DNA of 7,723 nt, taken from NCBI GenBank assembly GCA_030040955.1, contig JASHSH010000437.1, forward strand, positions 1 through 7,723. The letters run 5' to 3'. Position 1 is the first letter of the stretch; each line of letters opens with the position of its first letter. The position numbers and the translations under genes are program-made. Below are positions 1-5,215 of the stretch, piece by piece. The notes under the pieces were generated by a model, which saw only the letters and a list, made by a program, of their open reading frames with translations, was not told where the DNA came from and ran no database searches. Origin of the DNA: Rhodospirillales bacterium (GTDB taxonomy: Bacteria > Pseudomonadota > Alphaproteobacteria > Rhodospirillales > Magnetospirillaceae).

Positions 1-792
1 TCCGTCTCCCAGCCGGTCTATGCCGGCGGGCTGGGCTTCGGCTTCAAGTGGAACATGGGCTGGATGCACGATACGCTCGGCTACATGGCCCGCGATCCGG
101 TGCACCGGCGCTGGCATCACGACGAGCTGACCTTCGGCATGATGTACGCCTACTCGGAGAATTTCGTCCTGCCGCTGTCGCATGACGAGGTGGTGCACGG
201 CAAGGCCTCGCTGCTCGCCAAGATGCCTGGCGACGAATGGCAGCGCTTCGCCAATTTGCGCGCCTTCTATGCCTTCATGTGGGCCTATCCGGGCAAGAAG
301 CTCCTGTTCATGGGCCAGGAATTCGGCCAGTGGAACGAATGGAATTTCGACCGCTCGCTCGACTGGCACCTGCTCGAATACGCCCCCCACAAGGGCCTGC
401 GCGACCTGGTGCGCGATCTCAACCGGCTGCACCGGAGCCTGCCCGCGCTGCACGCGCGCGACTGCGAAAGCGGCGGGTTCCGCTGGGTGGTGGTCGACGA
501 CCGCGACCAGTCGGTGTTCGCCTGGCTGCGGCTCGGCGGGCCCGACGATGCCGCCCTGCTCGCGGTGAGCAATTTCACGCCGGTGCCCCGGTCCGACTAC
601 CGCATCGGACTGCCGCGCGGCGGGCGCTGGCGCGAGGCGCTGAACACGGACGCGAGCGAATATGGCGGCTCGGGCATGGGCAATCTCGGCGCCGCCTGGG
701 CCGGCGAGACGCCGGCGCACGGCCAGCCCGCGTCGGCCAGCTTCGTGCTGCCGCCGCTGGCCACGCTCTATTTCGTCGAGGACCGCGGCTAG
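1..792 (+). CDS. glgB: 1,4-alpha-glucan branching enzyme, 3' part (5' end outside window)
   Basis: This is the C-terminal 263 codons of GlgB, which cuts alpha-1,4 chains and re-attaches them through alpha-1,6 links to branch glycogen in the cytoplasm. The frame is open from base 1, and an apparent start at 55 is only an internal Met. The first residues read S-V-S-Q-P-V-Y followed by GGLGFGFKWNMGWMHD, the conserved GH13 stretch just after the acid/base Glu, so the nucleophile Asp and that Glu lie upstream of the window. The third catalytic Asp is visible in LSHDEVVHGK (Asp codon at 184-186). Further on are the GQEFGQWNEW motif (about 313-345) and a C-terminal beta-sandwich with VSNFTPV (566-586). 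The stop is TAG at 790-792. Full-length family members are usually over 600 residues, so more than half is missing. It heads the visible operon, 56 bases before glgC. The family call is very secure. Confidence 0.97.
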   Translation, partial: SVSQPVYAGGLGFGFKWNMGWMHDTLGYMARDPVHRRWHHDELTFGMMYAYSENFVLPLSHDEVVHGKASLLAKMPGDEWQRFANLRAFYAFMWAYPGKKLLFMGQEFGQWNEWNFDRSLDWHLLEYAPHKGLRDLVRDLNRLHRSLPALHARDCESGGFRWVVVDDRDQSVFAWLRLGGPDDAALLAVSNFTPVPRSDYRIGLPRGGRWREALNTDASEYGGSGMGNLGAAWAGETPAHGQPASASFVLPPLATLYFVEDRG

Positions 793-810
793 CGCCGGGC
801 GAACCCGGCG
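793..810 (+). other. Intercistronic hairpin between glgB and glgC
   Basis: A perfect inverted repeat starts on the base after the glgB stop: CGCCGGG (793-799), loop CGAA (800-803), CCCGGCG (804-810). This gives a 7-bp all-G/C stem with a 4-base loop. No run of T follows (the next bases are GCTGGATCGG), so it does not look like an intrinsic terminator that would end the operon. It could act as an mRNA stability or processing element, or dampen readthrough from glgB into glgC. The function is inference; the pairing is seen directly. In DNA this GC-rich, short hairpins do occur by chance, but its position and perfection make it worth noting. Confidence 0.5.
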
Positions 811-833
811 GCTGGATCGGGGGAAACGGTCGC

Positions 834-848
834 GAGGGGAGAGGGGAG
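834..848 (+). promoter_or_regulatory. glgC ribosome binding site made of a tandem GAGGGGA repeat
   Basis: GAGGGGA at 834-840 is repeated immediately at 841-847, and G848 precedes the ATG at 849. The first copy gives a Shine-Dalgarno-like GAGGGG ending 9 bases before the start, a workable spacing. The second copy abuts the ATG and is too close to serve. This purine block fixes 849 as the glgC start over the in-frame upstream extension (which would overlap glgB) and over the internal Met codon at 894. Confidence 0.75.
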
Positions 849-2117
849 ATGAACGCAACGCCGCCGCCGAGCCCGCCCTACGCGCGCAGCGCGATGGCCT
901 ACGTGCTCGCCGGCGGGCGCGGCAGCCGCCTGCTCGAACTCACCGACAAGCGGGCCAAGCCGGCGGTGTTCTTCGGCGGCAAGTCGCGCATCATCGACTT
1001 CGCGCTGTCCAACGCGCTCAATTCCGGCATCCGCCGCGTCGCGGTGGCGACGCAGTACAAGGCGCACAGCCTGATCCGCCACATGCAGAACGGCTGGAAC
1101 TTCTTCCGCCACGAGCGCAACGAGAGCTTCGACATCTTGCCGGCGAGCCAGCGCATCTCGGAATCGCTCTGGTACATGGGCACCGCCGACGCGGTCTATC
1201 AGAACATCGACATCGTGCAGTCCTACGGCCCGCATTTCATGGTCATCCTGGCGGGCGACCACATCTACAAGATGGACTACGAGAAGATGCTCCAGCAGCA
1301 TGTCGAGGCGGGGGCCGACGTGACCGTCGGCTGCCTCGAAGTGCCGCGCGCCGAGGCGAGCGGCTTCGGGGTCATGCATGTCGATACGTCCGACCGCATC
1401 GTCTCGTTCCTGGAGAAGCCGAAGGACCCGCCGCCGATGCCGGGCAAACCCGACCGCTCGCTCGCCAGCATGGGCATCTACGTGTTCGGCACCGACTTTC
1501 TCGCCGACCTGCTGCGCCGCGACGCCGCGGACAAGAATTCCAGCCACGATTTCGGCAAGGACCTGATCCCGCACCTGGTCAAGAACGGCAAGGCGGTGGC
1601 GCATCATTTCTCGCGCTCCTGCGTGCGCTCCTCGGCCGAGGCCGGCGTGTACTGGCGCGATGTCGGCACCGTCGACGCCTATTGGGCCGCCAATATCGAC
1701 CTCACCGACGTGGTGCCCGAGCTCGACCTGTTCGACCGCGACTGGCCGATCTGGACCGACGGCCGGGTCACGCCGCCCGCCAAGTTCGTCCACGACCAGG
1801 ATGGCAGGCGCGGCCTCGCCATCTCCTCGCTGGTGTCGGGCGGGTGCATCATCTCGGGCGCCAAGATACGCCGTTCGCTGCTGTTCACCGGCGTCCACGC
1901 ACACTCCTACAGCTTCGCGACCGACGCGGTGATCCTGCCCTATGTGGACATCGGCCGCCGCGCGCGGCTGACCAAGGTGGTGGTCGACCGCGGCGTGCAG
2001 ATCCCCGAAGGCCTGGTGGTGGGCGAGGATGCGAGCGCGGACGCGCGGCGTTTCCGCCGCACCGAGCAGGGCATCTGCCTCATTACCCAGCCCATGATCG
2101 ACCGCCTGTCGGCATGA
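849..2117 (+). CDS. glgC: Glucose-1-phosphate adenylyltransferase (ADP-glucose pyrophosphorylase)
   Basis: GlgC makes ADP-glucose and PPi from glucose-1-phosphate and ATP, the committed and usually allosterically controlled step of bacterial glycogen synthesis; it is cytoplasmic and normally a homotetramer. The product is 422 residues, close to the usual 420-430. The N-terminal nucleotidyltransferase fold shows the glycine-rich loop LAGGRGSRL (residues 20-28), then KRAKPAVFFGGK with Lys37, LAGDHIYKMDY with the catalytic Asp at residue 137, and FLEKP with the glucose-1-P-binding Lys at residue 190. YWRDVGTVDAYW follows, and from roughly residue 290 comes the left-handed beta-helix domain. The start at 849 is chosen for the purine-rich RBS; a frame extension upstream to 237 only shadows glgB. 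The TGA stop overlaps the glgA ATG. Characterised alphaproteobacterial homologues are activated by fructose-6-phosphate and pyruvate; whether this one is cannot be read from the sequence. Confidence 0.98.
   Translation: MNATPPPSPPYARSAMAYVLAGGRGSRLLELTDKRAKPAVFFGGKSRIIDFALSNALNSGIRRVAVATQYKAHSLIRHMQNGWNFFRHERNESFDILPASQRISESLWYMGTADAVYQNIDIVQSYGPHFMVILAGDHIYKMDYEKMLQQHVEAGADVTVGCLEVPRAEASGFGVMHVDTSDRIVSFLEKPKDPPPMPGKPDRSLASMGIYVFGTDFLADLLRRDAADKNSSHDFGKDLIPHLVKNGKAVAHHFSRSCVRSSAEAGVYWRDVGTVDAYWAANIDLTDVVPELDLFDRDWPIWTDGRVTPPAKFVHDQDGRRGLAISSLVSGGCIISGAKIRRSLLFTGVHAHSYSFATDAVILPYVDIGRRARLTKVVVDRGVQIPEGLVVGEDASADARRFRRTEQGICLITQPMIDRLSA
2114..2117 (+). promoter_or_regulatory. ATGA stop/start overlap, glgC-glgA
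   Basis: The glgA ATG (2114-2116) and the glgC TGA (2115-2117) share bases. With no evident Shine-Dalgarno upstream, termination-reinitiation coupling is the likely way glgA is translated, keeping ADP-glucose-forming and ADP-glucose-using enzymes in proportion. The overlap is seen directly; the coupling is inferred. Confidence 0.8.
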
Positions 2118-3580
2118 ATCCGCTGCGCGTGCTCTCGGTCGCCTCCGAAATCTACCCGCTGGTCAAGACCGGCGGTCTGGCGGACGTGGCCGGCGCGCTG
2201 CCCTTCGCGCTGGAGGAAGAGGGGGTGCTGGTGCGCTCGCTGGTCCCCGCCTATCCGGCGGTGAAGGCGGCGCTCGAGGAGACCGAGACGGCGCGCGAAT
2301 GGCCCGACCTGTTCGGCGGGCCGGCGCGCATTCTGGCCGGGCGCGCGCGCGGACTCGAACTGTTCGCGCTCGACGCGCCGCATCTGTTCGACCGGCCCGG
2401 CAATCCCTACACCCGGCCCGACGGCGGCGACTGGCCCGACAACGCGCTGCGCTTCGCCGCGCTGGGCCGGGCCGGCGCCGATCTCGCGCGCGGCGCGATC
2501 CCCGCCTACGCGCCGGATTTGGTCCATTGCCACGACTGGCAGAGCGGGCTGGTGCCGGCCTATCTGCACTACGAGGCGGGCGCGCGCCCGCGCAGCGTGT
2601 TCACGGTGCACAATCTCGGCTTCCAGGGCCAGTTCCCGCGCGGGATTCTGCCGGTGCTCGGCCTGCCCGCGCGGGCCTGGGCGATCGACGGGGTCGAATA
2701 TTACGGCACCGTCGGCTTCCTCAAGGCCGCGTTGCAACTGGCCGACCGCATCACCACCGTCTCGCCGAACTACGCGCTCGAGATCATGGGGCCGGAGGCC
2801 GGCATGGGTCTCGACGGGCTGCTCCGCGTGCGCGCCGACGCGGTCTCCGGCATCGTCAACGGCATCGACACCGGCGAGTGGAACCCGGCCTCCGACACCC
2901 ACATCCCCGCCACCTACGACGAGCGCCGCCTCGCCGCGCGCGGCCGCAACGCCTCCGCCTTGCGCGAGCGGATGGGACTTGGCGCCGCCGCCGCCGGGCC
3001 GCTGTTCGGCATCGTGGCGCGGCTCTCCTGGCAGAAGGGGCTCGATCTGCTGCTCGAAGCGCTGCCCGACCTGCTCGCGCTCGGCGGCCAACTCGCGCTG
3101 GTTGGTTCGGGCGAGCGTGCGCTGATGGACAGCTGGGCCACGGCCGCGCGCGCCAATCCCGGCCGGGTCGCCTGCACCTTCGCCTACGACGAGCCGCTCG
3201 CCCATCTGGTCCAGGCCGGCTCCGACGCGATCCTGGTCCCCTCGCGCTACGAGCCCTGCGGGCTGACCCAGCTCTGCGCGCTGCGCTACGGCGCCGTGCC
3301 CGTGGTCGCCCGCGTCGGCGGCCTGGCCGACACCGTGATCGACGCCGGCACCATGGCGCTTGCCGCCGGGGTCGCCACCGGTATCCAGTTCTCGCCGGTC
3401 GATCCGTATGCGTTGCGCGCCGCGCTCCGCCGCGCCGCGCAGCTCCACGCCGACCGGCCGGCCTGGACCCGGCTCCAGCGCAACGGGATGAAGACCGATG
3501 TATCCTGGCGCAATCCCGCCCGCCAATACGCCGCGCTGTTCCGCGGCCTGGTCAACGAGCGGGCGGGAGCGGATCGATGA
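2114..3580 (+). CDS. glgA: Glycogen synthase (ADP-glucose-dependent)
   Basis: GlgA transfers glucose from ADP-glucose to the non-reducing end of a growing alpha-1,4-glucan (GT5 family, GT-B fold). The 488-residue product has the family's usual length. Near the N terminus is VKTGGLADVAGALP with the ADP-glucose-binding Lys18. The C-terminal Rossmann domain contains ARLSWQKGLDLL with Arg303 and Lys308, and the acceptor/donor motif YEPCGLTQLCALRYG with Glu380, followed by GGLADTV. These match the functional Arg, Lys and Glu residues of E. coli GlgA. The ATG at 2114-2116 overlaps the glgC TGA (ATGA), and I see no good Shine-Dalgarno in the preceding bases (ACCGCCTGTCGGC). Translation therefore probably depends on ribosomes finishing glgC. 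The long upstream extension in the same frame to 662 lies inside glgC and glgB and is not real. The gene ends by overlapping pgm in the same ATGA manner. Confidence 0.98.
   Translation: MNPLRVLSVASEIYPLVKTGGLADVAGALPFALEEEGVLVRSLVPAYPAVKAALEETETAREWPDLFGGPARILAGRARGLELFALDAPHLFDRPGNPYTRPDGGDWPDNALRFAALGRAGADLARGAIPAYAPDLVHCHDWQSGLVPAYLHYEAGARPRSVFTVHNLGFQGQFPRGILPVLGLPARAWAIDGVEYYGTVGFLKAALQLADRITTVSPNYALEIMGPEAGMGLDGLLRVRADAVSGIVNGIDTGEWNPASDTHIPATYDERRLAARGRNASALRERMGLGAAAAGPLFGIVARLSWQKGLDLLLEALPDLLALGGQLALVGSGERALMDSWATAARANPGRVACTFAYDEPLAHLVQAGSDAILVPSRYEPCGLTQLCALRYGAVPVVARVGGLADTVIDAGTMALAAGVATGIQFSPVDPYALRAALRRAAQLHADRPAWTRLQRNGMKTDVSWRNPARQYAALFRGLVNERAGADR
3565..3580 (+). promoter_or_regulatory. 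pgm RBS and ATGA stop/start overlap, glgA-pgm
   Basis: GGGAG at 3565-3569 lies 7 bases before the pgm ATG (3577-3579), a normal Shine-Dalgarno spacing. The ATG overlaps the glgA TGA (3578-3580). Unlike the glgA start, pgm thus has both its own RBS and the option of coupled reinitiation. This decides the start at 3577 against the spurious upstream extension to 2299 within glgA. Confidence 0.75.
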
Positions 3581-5205
3581 TCCGCGAGATCGCCACGCGC
3601 CCCATCGCCGGCCAGCGCCCCGGCACCTCGGGCCTGCGCAAGAAGGTGGCCGAATTCCAGGCGCCCCATTACGTCGAGAACTTCGTCCAGTCGATCTTCG
3701 ACAGCCTCGAAGGCTTCGCCGGCCAGACCCTCGTGCTCGGCGGCGACGGCCGCTACTTCAACCGCGAGACGGTGCAGACCGTGCTGCGCATCGCCGCCGC
3801 CAACGGATTCGGCCGCGTCCTCGTCGGCCAGGGCGGAATTCTGTCCACGCCGGCGGTCTCCTGCCTGATCCGCAAGCGCCACGCCTTCGGCGGCATCATC
3901 CTCTCCGCCAGCCACAATCCGGGCGGGCCGGAGGGCGATTTCGGCATCAAGTACAATGTGAGCAACGGCGGTCCGGCGCCCGAGAAGGTGACCGAGGCGA
4001 TCTACGCCGGCACCCGGCGCATCGCGCGCTATCGCATTCTCGACGCCCCGCCCGTCGATATCGACCGAATCGGCGACGTACGGCTGGGCAACATGGCGGT
4101 CGAGATCGTCGATCCGGTGGCGGAATACCGCGCGCTGATGGAGACGCTGGTCGATTTCGACCGCATCCGCGCGCTGTTCCGCGCGGGCTTCCGCATGCGC
4201 TTCGATGCGATGTCCGCCGTCACCGGCCCCTATGCCAAGGCGATCCTCGAAGGCGCGCTCGGCGCGCCCGCCGGCACCGTGATGCACGGCGAGCCGCTGC
4301 CGGACTTCGGCGGCCATCATCCCGACCCGAACCTGGTCCATGCGCGGCAGATCTACGACCTCGCCATGGGACCGGACGCGCCCGATCTGTGCGCCGCCTC
4401 CGACGGCGACGGCGACCGCAACCTGATCGTCGGCCGCGGCCTGTTCGTCACGCCGTCGGACAGCCTGGCCGTGCTGGCGGCGAACGCGCATCTCGCGCCC
4501 GGCTACGCGCAAGGCATCGCCGGCATCGCGCGCTCGATGCCGACCAGCCGCGCCGCCGACCGGGTCGCCGCCGCCAAGCGCATCGCCATCTACGAGACGC
4601 CGACGGGCTGGAAATATTTCGGCAACCTGCTCGACGCCGGGCTCGCCACCATCTGCGGCGAGGAAAGCGCGGGCACGGGGTCGAACCATCTGCGCGAGAA
4701 GGACGGGGTGTGGGCGGTGCTGCTGTGGCTCAATGTGCTCGCCGCGCGCGGGGCGAGCGTGGCCGAGATCGTGCGCCGCCACTGGGCCGAATACGGCCGC
4801 AACTACTATGCGCGCCACGATTACGAGGAGGTGGACGCCGACGGCGCCAACGCCCTCGTCGCCGCGCTGCGCGAGAGGCTCCCCAAGCTGCCCGGCACGC
4901 GCGCGGGCGCGCTTGCCATCGCCGAGGCCGACGATTTCGCCTATCACGATCCGGTCGACGGTTCCGACACGCTGCATCAGGGCGTGCGCATCCATTTCGC
5001 CGATCATTCGCGCATCGTCTACCGCCTCTCCGGCACCGGCACCGCCGGGGCCACGCTGCGCGTCTATATCGAGCGGTTCGAGGCCGATCCGGCCCGCCAC
5101 GGGCTGGAGACCGGCCAGGCGCTCGGCGATCTGATCGCGCTTTCGCGTTCGCTCGCCGACATCCCGCGCTTCACCGGGCGCGCCGAGCCCAGCACGGTCA
5201 CCTGA
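3577..5205 (+). CDS. pgm: Alpha-D-glucose phosphate-specific phosphoglucomutase
   Basis: Interconverts glucose-6-phosphate and glucose-1-phosphate, feeding GlgC during synthesis and draining phosphorylase product during breakdown. The 542-residue protein belongs to the PGM1-like (eukaryote-type) branch of the alpha-D-phosphohexomutases, as does the Agrobacterium glycogen-operon Pgm. All four functional loops are visible: the phosphoserine loop LSASHNPGG with Ser112; the metal loop DGDGDRN with Asp276, Asp278 and Asp280; the sugar-specificity loop CGEESAGTGSNHLREKDG with Glu362 and Ser364; and the phosphate-binding loop RLSGTGTAGATLRVYIE from residue 483. The N terminus (RPGTSGLRKKV) is also typical and supports the start at 3577. 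One small oddity is Ala after GEES, where Phe is common in the family. It overlaps glgA by four bases and lies 10 bases before glgX. No targeting signal is apparent. Confidence 0.98.
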   Translation: MIREIATRPIAGQRPGTSGLRKKVAEFQAPHYVENFVQSIFDSLEGFAGQTLVLGGDGRYFNRETVQTVLRIAAANGFGRVLVGQGGILSTPAVSCLIRKRHAFGGIILSASHNPGGPEGDFGIKYNVSNGGPAPEKVTEAIYAGTRRIARYRILDAPPVDIDRIGDVRLGNMAVEIVDPVAEYRALMETLVDFDRIRALFRAGFRMRFDAMSAVTGPYAKAILEGALGAPAGTVMHGEPLPDFGGHHPDPNLVHARQIYDLAMGPDAPDLCAASDGDGDRNLIVGRGLFVTPSDSLAVLAANAHLAPGYAQGIAGIARSMPTSRAADRVAAAKRIAIYETPTGWKYFGNLLDAGLATICGEESAGTGSNHLREKDGVWAVLLWLNVLAARGASVAEIVRRHWAEYGRNYYARHDYEEVDADGANALVAALRERLPKLPGTRAGALAIAEADDFAYHDPVDGSDTLHQGVRIHFADHSRIVYRLSGTGTAGATLRVYIERFEADPARHGLETGQALGDLIALSRSLADIPRFTGRAEPSTVT

Positions 5206-5215
5206 GGCGCGCGGA
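5204..5215 (+). promoter_or_regulatory. glgX ribosome binding site overlapping the pgm stop
   Basis: GAGG at 5204-5207 includes the last two bases of the pgm TGA and lies 8 bases before the ATG at 5216. It is a modest but well-spaced Shine-Dalgarno and supports 5216 as the start. The start region also contains CGCGG (5210-5214) and CCGCG (5224-5228), which could pair with the ATG in the loop; in sequence this GC-rich that may be chance. Confidence 0.6.

Noticed and set aside
237..848. Upstream extension of the glgC frame into glgB
   Set aside because: The translation before 849 is arginine/alanine-rich out-of-frame glgB. The RBS and family N terminus place the start at 849. Similar extensions ahead of glgA (to 662) and pgm (to 2299) are rejected for the same reason.
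1940..3526. Minus-strand open frame of 528 codons opposite glgA (and a similar one at 789-1904 opposite glgC)
   Set aside because: Antisense shadows of glgA and glgC with biased composition and no recognisable family.
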